The notes: generated by a model from the letters alone, not told the origin. A stretch of 64,000 bases of DNA from WHSW01 sp963705955 (GCA_963705955.1 CAVPLH010000006.1:496001-560000), one strand, 5' to 3'. Shown: positions 41,786 to 51,439, counted from the stretch's first letter. Program-made: numbers and translations.

Positions 41786-42453
41786 GCAGCCCCCCCGACG
41801 GCCCCGACGAGAAGCGGATGTGGACCACTCGGGTGCGCGAGCGCGCCGTCGGTGCGCTGCCTCCGGAGAAGCTGCTCCCCGACCGCCAGCCCTCATACGT
41901 CTCCTCCTGGATCTACGTCTTCGGGGTCGCCGCGATCGCCTCCCTGATCGTGGTCGTCCTTTCAGGGGTGATCCTCGGTCTCAAGGGCCCGGCGTGGTGG
42001 CACGTCTCCAGCATCGGCAAGTTCTTCAACAGCATTCACCTATGGACGGTCGAGCTCTTCTTCTTCACGATGGTGGTCCACCTCTGGGGCAAGTTCTTCA
42101 TGGGCGCCTGGCGCGACGGCCGTGGGCGCACCTGGGTGACCGGCGCGATCACCTTCCTGGTGGCGATCGGGACCGCCTTCACCGGCTACCTCTCGCAGCA
42201 GAACTTCGACTCGCAGTGGATCGCCAGCGAGGGCAAGGACGGGCTCAACTCGGTAGGGATCGGCGCCTTCTTCAACGTCGCCGACTTCGGCCAGATGTAC
42301 ACCTTCCACGTCATCCTGCTCCCGGTGGCGGTCACAGCGCTGGTTATCTGGCACGTGCTCTTGGTGCGCCGCACCGGGGTGGTGCCGCCGTACCCGGCTA
42401 GGGTGGCTGATGCCGCCAAGGCGCCGCCCGCCGCGGGCGGGGACCGATCGTGA
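41782..42453 (+). CDS. Cytochrome b (b6-like N-terminal domain)
   Basis: A 223-residue membrane protein with four predicted helices. Two pairs of heme-ligand histidines are visible: His in SIHLW and VVHLW with 13 residues between, and His in YTFHVILL and VIWHVLL with 14 between, the spacing of cytochrome b6. GTAFTGYLSQQNFDSQW corresponds to the quinone-side loop. No Rieske or cytochrome c1 gene is nearby. It overlaps both neighbours by 4 nt, so a three-gene operon is clear. Confidence 0.88.
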   Translation: MSSPPDGPDEKRMWTTRVRERAVGALPPEKLLPDRQPSYVSSWIYVFGVAAIASLIVVVLSGVILGLKGPAWWHVSSIGKFFNSIHLWTVELFFFTMVVHLWGKFFMGAWRDGRGRTWVTGAITFLVAIGTAFTGYLSQQNFDSQWIASEGKDGLNSVGIGAFFNVADFGQMYTFHVILLPVAVTALVIWHVLLVRRTGVVPPYPARVADAAKAPPAAGGDRS

Positions 42454-43409
42454 CCGCCGAGGCACCGTCGTCGGCCCAGGGTGATCAGGGACAGTGGCAG
42501 GGCGAGTACCGCCGCTACGACCTGATCAAGGAGTTGGTCATCGCGCTGGGAGTAATCGCCGGCCTGGCGATCGTCCTCACGATCCTCTTCTCCTCTCCCG
42601 ACGTCACTCCGGTCACGATCCAGAGTTGGTCTACGGCCAGCCCAGATGACTTCGTGGCGACGGCGATCACCGAGCTGGACGGCACCAGCGAGATTGCCAC
42701 CTACGGGCCGCCGTACAACGACACCTCTGGCTCGGCTCAGAAGCTCGGTCCGATCTCCCTGCAGGACTTCGCCGGAGTCCACCAGCCGATCGACACCGCG
42801 CAGGACTACGTGATCAATCCGCTCTCCACGATCCCTGCCGTTCCCAGCTTGACGGCGGCGCTCGCGGTCTACCAGGCCGCCTCGCCCGAGCGCCAGGCGG
42901 CCTGGACCACCGCCTACACCGATGCCCTCGCAAAGGCGCGTTTTCCCGACGGGGGAGCGGTGGTCGTGCCGCCCGGTCGCTACGGCCCGGTCGCGACGAT
43001 GATGAGCGCGGAGTTGGCGCTTGCGCAGAGCGGCGGGCTGGACGGGGCCCTGCAGAACAGCGGGAGCTTCTACCAGACCAACTACACGAAGCCCCTGCTG
43101 TTTCTTTCCGCCGGGAGCTACTTCGAGGACCGCGCCTCGGCCGAGCATCTGCTCGGCGACCAGTGGGGAATGATGAACGAGACGGGCAGCTACCCCGGGC
43201 AGGTCTGGCTGTGGCTGTACACGTTCTGGTATCAGGTCGAGCCCTTCAAGAGCTCGCCGAACGCGGACGCTCTCATCTTCGCCCTGATGGGGGCGCTGAG
43301 CCTCGCCTTCATCTGTATCCCGTTCATCCCCGGAGTGAAGACGCTCCCCCGCCACCTCGGCGTGTACCGGCTGATCTGGCGGGACCACTACCGTCAGGTG
43401 GAGGACTGA
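42450..43409 (+). CDS. Membrane-anchored partner of cytochrome b
   Basis: A 319-residue protein: one N-terminal helix (LVIALGVIAGLAIVLTILFSS), a region of about 220 residues (residues 45-270) that is probably outside the membrane, and C-terminal helix or helices (NADALIFALMGALSLAFICIPFIPGV) followed by a basic end. The end resembles that of subunit IV/PetD-like proteins but the central domain does not. It contains no CxxCH heme motif. The GTG start overlaps the cytochrome b stop. Function unknown; it is likely a subunit of the same quinol-oxidising complex. Confidence 0.75.
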   Translation: MTAEAPSSAQGDQGQWQGEYRRYDLIKELVIALGVIAGLAIVLTILFSSPDVTPVTIQSWSTASPDDFVATAITELDGTSEIATYGPPYNDTSGSAQKLGPISLQDFAGVHQPIDTAQDYVINPLSTIPAVPSLTAALAVYQAASPERQAAWTTAYTDALAKARFPDGGAVVVPPGRYGPVATMMSAELALAQSGGLDGALQNSGSFYQTNYTKPLLFLSAGSYFEDRASAEHLLGDQWGMMNETGSYPGQVWLWLYTFWYQVEPFKSSPNADALIFALMGALSLAFICIPFIPGVKTLPRHLGVYRLIWRDHYRQVED

Positions 43410-43446
43410 GGCAAGCCGCACTGACCGTTCGGGACGCCTCGACCCC

Positions 43447-43462
43447 AATCCCATCAGCCGCT
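43447..43462. repeat. Right end of the tRNA-Gly island (16 bp)
   Basis: AATCCCATCAGCCGCT, identical to the tRNA-Gly 3' end at 35664-35679, 37 bp after the cytochrome module. The next 100 bp show no gene. Confidence 0.7.
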
Positions 43463-43565
43463 CTTTTCTGGACCTCTGTCAGATCGCGCGACAGGCGTGC
43501 CGCGGCCGTCGGTTGGGATCGATTGACAGCGACTGGTAGCCCGGCCAAGGATCCTTCCGCCGCTG

Positions 43566-43703
43566 CTACCGCGTGCCCGCCGGTGCAGCGACCCCAAGCT
43601 GCTTCGCCCAGCACATGGACTCCACAGCACGACGGGCGAAGGCCAGGCGGAGGAGAAGGACCGCAGCGAGCAACAGCGCCACACGTGAACGCGCCCGAAT
43701 CAT
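43566..43703 (-). CDS. 45-residue signal-anchor peptide
   Basis: MIRARSRVALLLAAVLLLRLAF is followed by a short polar end; the ATG overlaps the stop of the gene before it (ATGA). Either a tiny membrane peptide or an exported protein truncated near the island boundary. Confidence 0.4.
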   Translation of the reverse strand: MIRARSRVALLLAAVLLLRLAFARRAVESMCWAKQLGVAAPAGTR

Positions 43704-44125
43704 GAGGCCGGGGTGCCGCTGATTGGAGTTCCCTGTGCAGAGACCAGGCGCCAGTTCCCGCGGTCGGCCTGGAAGACATGGGTGTAGCGGCTGGCGAGCC
43801 CAGTGGCGGTTCCGGCGCCGCCGCAAAAGGAGATCGCGGTACGGCCGACGACGATGCCGGTTCCGGGGCCGGTCAGGCGGGTCACCGACTCCTCCGGAAA
43901 CGTCTTGATCTCCTGGAAGATCACGGCGCCGCCGGCGATGGCCAGGAGGAACGCTCCGCGGCGGTGCACGGAGCCGCTCGCGACATCGACGATCAGGAAG
44001 TCGTCGGCCAGCAGCGACTCGAGGGCCGGAATGTCGCCGGCCAGCAGCGCCCCGAAGAAGTTCGCGTCCGCCCGCTGCAGGCCTTCGGCCTGCTGCTGCG
44101 TCGCCGAGCTGCCGGTGAGGCTCAT
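43700..44125 (-). CDS. DUF4440/NTF2-fold protein
   Basis: A 141-residue NTF2-superfamily protein of the DUF4440 type: ADANFFGALLAGDIPALESLLADDFLIVDVASG, VSTGGxx-like HRRGAFLLAI and YTHVFQADRGNWRLVSAQGTPI, the typical W-x-L/V-V-x-x-Q end. It differs from the MSQENVE family. Its ATG overlaps the stop of the 69-residue gene upstream. Substrate unknown. Confidence 0.82.
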   Translation of the reverse strand: MSLTGSSATQQQAEGLQRADANFFGALLAGDIPALESLLADDFLIVDVASGSVHRRGAFLLAIAGGAVIFQEIKTFPEESVTRLTGPGTGIVVGRTAISFCGGAGTATGLASRYTHVFQADRGNWRLVSAQGTPISGTPAS

Positions 44126-44331
44126 CTCCAGCCTTCTTGGATCTTCGTGCCGAAGGTCAGGGATGCGACGTCGACAGCGGCGAGCTCCAGCTCGTAGCGG
44201 GCCATCCCGCGGAGCGTCGCCGGCGAATGCAGCTTGCCCGCGCCGGACCGCTCGAGAACCGTCGCGAGCCTGTCCGCGGCCTCGTCGAGGATCTGAGCGA
44301 TCTCGAGGATCTCCTCCGCGCGTCGCATCAC
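44122..44331 (-). CDS. Hypothetical 69-residue helical protein
   Basis: From GTG 44331 (or ATG 44328): RRAEEILEIAQILDEAADRL and further amphipathic helix, then RYELELAAVDVASLTFG. The frame has good codon bias and is tightly packed (starts directly after the stop of the gene upstream, overlaps the next by 4 nt). No family recognised. Confidence 0.6.
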   Translation of the reverse strand: MMRRAEEILEIAQILDEAADRLATVLERSGAGKLHSPATLRGMARYELELAAVDVASLTFGTKIQEGWR

Positions 44332-44559
44332 TCAGTCCTGGCGATCGATCAGGGCGGAAGCCGCTGTGTGCGGCTTGCACTCGGCCGCGATCGGTTCGTC
44401 GGCGGGCGGTTGGAGCCGCCAGCCGGCCTCGGGCGGGTCTGCGAGAGCGAGCACGCCGCGAGCGCAGCGCGGAAGCTCGTAGCGTCCGAGTGTGAACTTC
44501 GCATCTGGTGGATCTGTTCGCATGGCCCTCAGGATCCGCCCGAGAGCAACCCAACGCAT
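44332..44559 (-). CDS. Hypothetical 75-residue protein
   Basis: MRWVALGRILRAMRTDPPDA and a C-terminal part rich in Pro and Ala. First of four tightly packed small minus-strand genes down to 43566. No family, signal peptide or membrane helix seen. Coding status rests mainly on the packing. Confidence 0.45.
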   Translation of the reverse strand: MRWVALGRILRAMRTDPPDAKFTLGRYELPRCARGVLALADPPEAGWRLQPPADEPIAAECKPHTAASALIDRQD

Positions 44560-44587
44560 CGGTGAGATTGCCAGTCGCCATCGCCGG

Positions 44588-47416
44588 TCAAACGCCGGCG
44601 TGACCCTCGACCCGTCCCCTGAGCACTAGCTCGCTGGGGCCGGCGTGCTCAAGCGCTCCGGCTCCGGCTCCGGCACGTCCATCTGCACCAGCTCGGTCCG
44701 CGAGGCGACGCCGAGCTTGCTGAAGACCTTGCGCAGGTGATAGTCGATCGTCCGCGGGCTCAAGATAGAGCTGCTCGGCGACCTGGCGATTGGTCATCCC
44801 GGAGGCGACCAAGACCGGCAATCTGGAGCTCTTGCGGGGTGAGCTCGTCGAGCGTCGAGGGATCCCGCTTCCTCGCGGTCTCGCCGGTCGCTCGGAGCTC
44901 CACTTCGGCGCGCTCCTCCCATGGCGGCGCGCCGACCTGGCGGAAGAGATCGGCCGCCCTTCGCAGATGCGGGCGTGCCTCTCGCCGCTGGCGCTGGCGC
45001 CGGAGCCACTCGCCGTAGAGGAGCTCGGTGCGCGCCATCAGAAACGGCGAGACGAACCCGTCCGGCGCCAGCGCCGCCTCGAATTGCTCCCGCACGTCCC
45101 CATCCCCCACCAGCGCCCGGCAGCGCGCCAGCACGGACCGGCGCGCCGCGGAGGGCGAATACTGCACCCAGCTCGCGTAACGGTCGAAGCGGTGCCGTCG
45201 TCTCGTCGAGCCGCCCGGACCGCGCCGCCGCCTCGATCAGATCCGGGATCGACCAAAGCCCGATCAGTGGATTGAATTCGGGCCGCTCGATTGCCGTCAG
45301 GGGCAGAAGGCGCTCGGTCGCCTCGTCAGGCCTTCCCAGCGTCAGATCGAGCAACCCGAGCATCCACTCGGCGTGGGCCAGGATCAGGGTCCCGCCCCCG
45401 ATCGCGGCCAGTTGGACCGCTTCGTCGACATGGCCGCGCGTCGCCGACTCCTCCCCCCGCAGCGAAGTCAAGCAGGGCGGAGACGGTCAGGTTCCAACTC
45501 GCGCCCGAGCGGTGTCCGAAGTCGCTCGCGAGCCGGATTCCCTCCTCCGCGGCGGATCGCGCGAGGTTGAAGCGCCCGAGTCCGACCAGCGCGTTCGCCT
45601 GCGCCCAGAGCGCCAGCGGGAGCATGCTGAGGAGTCCGCGCTCTCGCGCAATGGCGACCGCACGACTCGAGTGCGGAAGGCCATCTCGCGAAGTTGCCCC
45701 CGGTGAGACCCATGGTCGCCAGAAGCGACGCCGAGACCAGAGCGCCCGGATCCTCGAGCTGCTCGCCGCGCTGGATCGCCTCCCGCACGAGCCTCTCGGC
45801 TCGTTCATAGTCGCCGGCCAGCTCCGCCGCCATCCCGGTCAGCATGGAGACGCGGAAGCGGTCGAGTTCGTCGTCTGGCTCGATCGCGCCGGCGCGGGCG
45901 CCGATGTCAACGCTCACCGCGGATTCTCCCGCGAAGGTCGCCGCCTCAGCCGCCTCGCTCAAGGCGTCGAGCTGGAACGACGGGCTCTCGCTGGTCTCGG
46001 CGGCCTCGACCAGGACGGCGAAGGCGCCGCGAAGATCGCCCGTTCTCGCTTCGATCACGCCGCGCAGATAGAGGAGCTGCGGCGCGGAGCTCATCCGGCG
46101 CGAGCGGGAGGACCTGGGCGATCAAGTCCCGGGCCTGGTCCGGCTGTCCGGCCGCCCAGGCCGCCTGGGCCGCAGCCGCGAGCCTGCGCATCCGGCTGTC
46201 GTCGCTGCTCGACAGCTCAGCCGCGCGCGCGAACGCGGTTGCGGCCGAGGCGTGCCCCGCGCGCGATTCGTATCGACGCGCCGAGGCTTCGAGCGCGGCA
46301 GCGACCTCTTCGTCGGCGCTGACGCTCGCGAGCGCCTGATGCCAGACGCGGCGATCGGTGTGGTGGTCGGCGCTCAGCGCCGCTGCCAGGGCCGCATGCC
46401 CGGCCCGACGCTGGCTGTGCGTCGACGACTCCAGCAGGGCGGAGCGCACGAGCGGGTGCCGAAACTCGACCGCGCCGTCCGCGATCCGGAGGAGCCCGTC
46501 GCGCTCGGCGGCATCCAATGCGTCGGCTGGCAGGCCTGCTTCGCCCGATGCCCGCATCACGGTCGCGACCTCGTCGCGGTCGTCGAGCGCGGCGATCAGC
46601 AGAGCGGCCTGCGTCTCGGCGGGCAGCCGCTCCACGCGCTGCACGAAGGCCGCCCGTAGTCCGGACGTCAAGCGGGTGGTCTCGGGAAGGGCGGCGCGAC
46701 CCTGCAGCTGCTGCGCGCTCAGGCCACTTGGCAACTCCAGCAGAGCGAGAGGGTTCCCGGCGGCTTGCGCGAGCAGCCACTCGCGCACGGGCCCTGCTGC
46801 GGCGGGAGCGCTTGCCTCGAGGAGCCGCGACGGCGGCGTCGACATCGAGGCCCTCGAGCACGACCTCCGGCAGCCCCGGCGTTGCGACCTCCCGCCCTGC
46901 TCCCTCCCGCACGACGAAGAGCATCGCCACCGGCTCGGCCCCGAGTCTGCGCGCGCTGAAGAGCAGCGCTTCGACCGAGGCGGCGTCGAGGAACTGCACG
47001 TCGTCGACCAGGCATAGGACCGGTTGGTCGTCGGCCGCCGCGGCAAGCAGGCTCAGCGCTGCGGCGGAGACCAGCAACCGATCCGAGCCGCTTGACGGCG
47101 CCAGTCCGAGAGCCGCCGAGAGCGCATCCGCCTGGGCCCGGGGCAGCTCATCGAGCTTCCCGGTGATCGGCCGCAGGAGCCCTTCCAGACCGGCGAAGCC
47201 CAGATCCGACTCGGCCTCGACACCGGCGATCCTGAGCACCGTTCGCCCGCGGCTGCGCTCCGCGGCGTAGCTCAGAAGAGCCGTCTTGCCGATCCCGGGC
47301 TCGCCCCGTAGGACGAGCGAGCTGCTCTCTCCGCCTGCCGAAGCCTCCAGCAGGCGGTCGATCGCGGCGCACTCCTCCTCGCGGCCCACCAAAGCGCCGG
47401 AGTCGGCTGTCGCCAT
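44588..47416 (-). pseudogene. LuxR-family AAA regulator, heavily frameshifted
   Basis: From ATG 47416 the first frame has MATADSGALVGREEECAAID, Walker A LRGEPGIGKTALLSYAA and Walker B LCLVDDVQFLD, then switches frame near 46830, 46100, 45690, 45480, 45170 and 44800. The pieces in order give an intact-looking LAL regulator: ALLELPSGLSAQQLQGRAAL, TPR-like repeats (LLYLRGVIEARTGDLRGAFA), LAPDGFVSPFLMARTELLYG and the HTH end (LDELTPQELQIAGL, SGMTNRQVAEQLYL). At least six breaks make this a clear pseudogene. TACGAT 6 nt upstream of the ATG is still intact. Confidence 0.88.
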
Positions 47417-47422
47417 CGACCC

Positions 47423-47428
47423 ATCGTA
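47423..47428 (-). promoter_or_regulatory. Leaderless-type -10 of the LuxR pseudogene
   Basis: Minus strand TACGAT, 6 nt (GGGTCG), ATG 47416. Confidence 0.5.
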
Positions 47429-47543
47429 CGGCCGAACGGCGGTGTGCACGGACTGGCGACGGCGACTGGCGAAGTCACGGATGCGTTCGAACGCTCGTCC
47501 GAGGACGCTGGCAAGCCCCACCCCCAACCGAAAGGTGAAGGAC

Positions 47544-48588
47544 ATGACACCCTCCGACATCAACAACGATTCACGGCCCAGGCGCTTCCGGCTGCCTGCA
47601 GTCGTCGCGGCTGTCGCACTCGCGAGCGTCATCGCTGCTCTGCCCGCTTATGCGAGCGGAGGCGGCAAGGTCAGCGGCGTACGCGCCGCGGTCAAGCACG
47701 GCACGCTCAACGTCACCGGCAGCGACGGCGGCCAGCAGGTCGCGCTCCGCCTCAAGGCCGGCGACCCGAGCACGATCCAGGTCGACGCCGGCAACGACGG
47801 CTCGGCCGACTTCTCCTTCGCGGCCGGCGAGGTCGACGCGATCAAGGTGAAGCTGGGCGACGGCAACGATCTCGCCCGGATCGACGACACAAACGGCGCC
47901 TTCACCGGCGGCGCGAGGCCGACCATGATCGCCGGCGGCGGCGGCAACGACACGCTGCTGGGCGCGCAGAACCCGCCCGTCGGGCTTCCCGACAACCAGG
48001 TCGAGACCTACGAGGGCGGCGACGGCGACGACCTGATCGACGGCGGCCGCGGCAATGACATCGCCTACCTCGGCGGAGGGAACGACACCTTCCGCTGGGA
48101 TCCGGGCGAGGGCTCCGACACGATCGAGGGCCAGGATGGCAGCGACACGCTGCTCTTCAACGGCGCACCGGGCATCGACAACGTCACGTTGCAGCCCAAC
48201 CCCGACGCACCCAGGAAGGCTCGACTTCTTCCGGGTGCAGGGCGTGATCCACATGGACACCAACGACGTCGAGAACGTTGACTTCAACGCTCTCGCCGAC
48301 GCCGACACCGTCCTCGTCAAGGACCTGACGGGTACCGACGTGACCCAGACCAATCTGGATCTCGGCGGGATCGACGGCGCACTCGACACCGTCGACGTCA
48401 ACGGCACCGACGGCGTCGATGACATCAACATTCAGGGCAACGGCTCTGGCGCCGATGTGACCGGGCTGGCCAGCGCCGTCTCGGTCAAGAACGCCGAGAC
48501 GACCGACCACCTCAACGTCCACACCCTCGCGGGCGTTGACAACGTGGTCGAGAACGTCGGCGGACTGATTCAGCTGCTGGTCGACTGA
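47544..48588 (+). pseudogene. Secreted RTX-like calcium-binding protein, one frameshift
   Basis: ATG 47544 follows AAGGTGAAGGAC. A signal peptide (about residues 1-38, LPAVVAAVALASVIAALPAYAS) precedes nonapeptide-type calcium repeats: GGGGNDTLLGAQ, EGGDGDDLIDGGRGNDIAYL and GGGNDTF. Near 48215 one extra base (CCCAGGAAGG) throws the frame; the second frame continues RLDFFRVQGVIHMDTNDVEN to a beta-rich end GLIQLLVD with TGA at 48588. Restoring the frame gives about 347 residues. Probably an exported beta-roll protein; no type I secretion genes are nearby. Confidence 0.8.
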
Positions 48589-48610
48589 GCATCCAGACCA
48601 GCTCGGAGCT

Positions 48611-48640
48611 GGAGGGCCCCGGCCACGGCCGGAGCCCTCC
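48611..48640 (+). terminator. Hairpin after the RTX-like gene
   Basis: GGAGGGC-C-CCGGCC-AC-GGCCGG-A-GCCCTCC: 13 bp with one mismatch and a 2-nt loop, 23 nt after the stop. Confidence 0.6.
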
Positions 48641-48711
48641 ACTCCGATACCTTCCCCGCTGTCGAAGATGCGCTAGCGCCGCTCGGCGAGCCCCGCCAGC
48701 GGGAGACGCAA

Positions 48712-48987
48712 GTGTCCACACGGGGGTTCGCGATGAGCTCGAGGCCAACTGGGAGCGCGCCCGGCGCGCGGAGTCGCTTGAGCCGGTCGATCCGCTGCCC
48801 TCGACTCACCTTCGACGACCACACGGTCGGTGACGTCGACTTCACAGATCGCGACTGGCCCGGCGTCCCCGAACCGCTGGGCGATGCGGACTACCTCTCC
48901 CGCGTTCGCGTGGATCCGGACTCGGAACGATCGCTTGTCCCAACGGCCAGAGCGTCGCTTCGGCGGGTCTACGGATGCTGCCCGTGA
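48712..48987 (+). pseudogene. DUF2442-like protein, degraded
   Basis: CPRLTFDDHTVGDVDFTDRD and EPLGDADYLSRVRVDPD are the core of DUF2442 proteins; the final strand, GTIACPNGQSVASAGLRMLP, is found in another frame, so a frameshift near 48920 removed it. The N-terminus is also unclear. DUF2442 genes are often partners of DUF4160 toxin-like genes; none is seen here. Confidence 0.6.
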
Positions 48988-49008
48988 TCGCGAGATACTG
49001 CGTGAGAG

Positions 49009-49293
49009 ATGTCGCAGGTGAACGTCGAAATGGTCACGCGAGTGATCGAGGCCTGGAACCGGCAAGACCTCGGCGGCTTCCTGGAGGGATGGCATGCCGA
49101 CGCCGAAATGGCGCCCGGCGTTTCCGAAGGGCACAGAAGGAACGGGCAGCGTCTTCAGAGGACACGACGGCGTCGAGCCGGCTTGGCACAACGTGATTGG
49201 AGCGCCCTCGTCCGCTTCCAAGACGACAAGGTCATCAGTGCGTGGGATTGGCTCGACCACGCTTCGGCCCTCGAAGCTGCCGGGCTGGAGTAG
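49009..49293 (+). pseudogene. SnoaL/NTF2-fold protein, copy 6, damaged
   Basis: The start MSQVNVEMVTRVIEAWNRQD and the end WDWLDHASALEAAGLE are in one frame, but the middle (GSVFRGHDGVEPAWHN) is in another and about 40 residues are missing. So both ends of the cassette are kept while the core is broken. The family leader GAGATACTGCGTG precedes the ATG. Confidence 0.75.
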
Positions 49294-49296
49294 CTG

Positions 49297-49701
49297 ATGT
49301 CGCAGGAGGACCTCGAGTCGGTGCGCGATGCCTTCGACGCCTTCGAGCGCGACGGGCTCGACGGGCTGCTGGCCCACCTCGACCCCGAGATCGAGTGGTC
49401 GACAACCGGCGAGTTCATCGAGTCGGCCGTCTATCGCGGACACGAAGGCGTGCGCCGGTACCTGAGCGCAATGCTCGACGAGTTCGAGAACGTTCACGTC
49501 GAGACGACGGAGCTGATCGACGCCGGCGAGCAGGTCGTGGTCTCCCTGCGGCTGACCGGTCGGGGCAAGCGCAGCGGGGCGCCCGTCGAGCTGACCATGA
49601 CCCAGGTCAGTTCGAGTCGGGACGGACTCGCGATCCGCATCCACAACTACCCCACGAAAGCCGAAGCCCTCGAAGCCGCCGGGCTGTCGGAGCCGGAGTA
49701 G
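49297..49701 (+). CDS. SnoaL/NTF2-fold protein, copy 7
   Basis: An intact 134-residue member (MSQEDLESVRDAFDAFERDG ... AEALEAAGLSEPE), 3 nt after copy 6, so once a tandem pair. The core AVYRGHEGVRRYLSAMLDEF and LIDAGEQVVVSLRLTGRGKRSG is typical. No own promoter is visible; it depends on that of copy 6. Confidence 0.86.
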   Translation: MSQEDLESVRDAFDAFERDGLDGLLAHLDPEIEWSTTGEFIESAVYRGHEGVRRYLSAMLDEFENVHVETTELIDAGEQVVVSLRLTGRGKRSGAPVELTMTQVSSSRDGLAIRIHNYPTKAEALEAAGLSEPE

Positions 49702-50038
49702 CTCTGCTCTAACCCTTACGCGCTCCGGTCCAGGTGCTGGCGCCCAGGCACTACTCTCTGTCGGCCCCCGCGAGGGGGCACTCCGATGCCAACCGTGGCG
49801 GCTCGCCTCTGCGGGCCGTCGCGGATTTGCGCTCAAGGCGCGGCGATCTACCCGGTCCGGCAGTCGGGGTCCAGTCGGTCGAGAGCGCGGTCGAACCCCT
49901 CGATCCCGCCGCCCGGCTAGTACCGAGCCTTACCGTCGACGTCGAAGCTGGCCACGTGGCCCACGGCAGGATGACTACGGCGAGGTGACGGGCCTCGAGG
50001 TCGACCCAGGCGTCGTTCCCGCTGCTCGTCGACGGCGC
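49702..50038. other. 337 bp without a supportable gene
   Basis: Short frames in all directions have poor codon bias. No hairpin or repeat stood out. Confidence 0.5.
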
Positions 50039-50323
50039 TCAGGCCGTGGCTACGACGTGACCGGCGGTAATCGTAGGCGGGTTGGGGAGGACCTCGGAGA
50101 GGTTCTCGTGCACCCACGACGCGGCGTTCGCGTTCGAGGCCTCCTCGTGGGAGCGGTCCTCGAAGACGCTGGTGGAGCACATCACGCCATCCCCGGCATC
50201 GAACCAGTAGTAGGCCACGAAGCCGTGCATCCCGCTGATCAGCGGCACGAAGCCGTCGGCCACGCGTCGTCCGGCCTCGTCGGGATTGGTGACACCCTCG
50301 TACCGTCGCACCGTTACGTACAT
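50039..50323 (-). CDS. ABM-like small protein
   Basis: A 94-residue protein (MYVTVRRYEGVTNPDEAGRR ... HGFVAYYWFDAGDGVMCSTSVF) with the ferredoxin-like dimeric barrel pattern of antibiotic-biosynthesis-monooxygenase or heme-degrading families, but without an identifiable active site. ATG 50323 follows GGAGAGGAG at 5 nt, better than starts further upstream. Confidence 0.75.
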   Translation of the reverse strand: MYVTVRRYEGVTNPDEAGRRVADGFVPLISGMHGFVAYYWFDAGDGVMCSTSVFEDRSHEEASNANAASWVHENLSEVLPNPPTITAGHVVATA

Positions 50324-50491
50324 CGTCACTCCTCTCCGTGAACGCCCCCTTCGATCGTCGATCATCGTATACCCGCCGCAGCGAATGATTTTCCATCGCG
50401 GACGGCCGCCCGCGCGCTCCTCGATCACATTAGGGTGGTCGGTCCAGGCGCTTCCGAGTCGAGATCCTCGAAGGGTTCGGGGCGTCAGCGG

Positions 50492-50851
50492 CTACGACCG
50501 CTTCGCGTACGTCCCGAACCCACCGAAGTCGACCTGAACGCAAGGCTCATCGCCCGTGACCTCAGCGTCATGACCCGGCGGGATCTCGAACACGTCGCCG
50601 GCACTGACCTCCAAGGTGGTCCCGTCCTCCATGTGGACCGTCATCGCACCGGAGATGCAATAGCCGACATGGTGCGCTTGGCAGGAATCGGTCTGGGCGA
50701 TCGGCTTGACGTTGTTGGACCACTTCCAGCCAGGCTCGAAGACAGCCCTTCCGATGGCCCTGTCCCCGAGATTGACGACATCGGCCTTTCCCTTCCCCTC
50801 AAACGGTCGGGTCTCGTCCGGGGAATCGAAGTTCTTGACCTCACCAGCCAT
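50492..50851 (-). CDS. Cupin-domain protein
   Basis: A 119-residue single cupin: SCQAHHVGYCISGAMTVHME contains the first metal-binding motif (two His and a Gly-rich turn), LEVSAGDVFEIPPGHDAEV the second. The N-terminus MAGEVKNFDSPDETRPFEGK is charged. ATG 50851 follows AAAGGAG. Ligand unknown; it could be a regulator-like sensor or small dioxygenase-fold enzyme. Confidence 0.85.
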   Translation of the reverse strand: MAGEVKNFDSPDETRPFEGKGKADVVNLGDRAIGRAVFEPGWKWSNNVKPIAQTDSCQAHHVGYCISGAMTVHMEDGTTLEVSAGDVFEIPPGHDAEVTGDEPCVQVDFGGFGTYAKRS

Positions 50852-51011
50852 CCCTGCTCCTTTGATCGTCCGAATGTGGGCACGAACCTATCCGCAACAC
50901 GTGCTCACGGCAAGTCCCCGACCCGCGACATCGCCGAGTGGCACAAACGCCGAGATGGTCGGGTCGATGGGCGGTCCCGGCCCCGTCTCCCCGTCAGCGA
51001 TACTGTCGCCG

Positions 51012-51409
51012 ATGTCCGCGCGGAACGTCGCGGCGGCGAGGCAGATCTACGAAGCGCGCAACCGCGGTGACATCGACGCGGTGCTGGCCCGTGTGACCCG
51101 TCCGTGGTCTGGCGCCCGTACCTCTCCGAGGTCGGCGGTGAACCGGTCCGGGGCCATCAGGGGATCCGGGATTACATCGCCTCGCTCGATGAGGAGTGGG
51201 AGTACCTGCGCCACGAGGCTGAGCGGTTCTTCGACGCCGGCGATCGCGTGGTCGCCTTCCTGATGACCTACGCGCGCGGCAGGCGGAGCGGCATCGAGCT
51301 CGAGATTCCCGTCGCTCACGTGCTCACGTTCGAGGGCGGCCGCTGCGTGGAGAGCGTCACCTACACCGACCGCGCCGAGGCCCTCGCTGCGGCGGGCGTG
51401 ACCGGTTAG
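51012..51409 (+). pseudogene. SnoaL/NTF2-fold protein, copy 8, frameshifted
   Basis: MSARNVAAARQIYEARNRGD is in one frame; from about 51095 the rest (WRPYLSEVGGEPVRGHQGIR ... DRAEALAAAGVTG) is in another; one missing base restores VDPSVVWRP-type sequence. A more divergent member: both ends differ somewhat from MSQENVE and EALEAAGL. GCGATACTGTCGCCG precedes the ATG. Confidence 0.75.
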
Positions 51410-51439
51410 GCGCTCGCAGATCCCTGCGAGGCGGGCCGA

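Noticed and set aside
48673..49836. 387-codon minus-strand frame
   Set aside because: Antisense to the SnoaL genes and the DUF2442 remnant.
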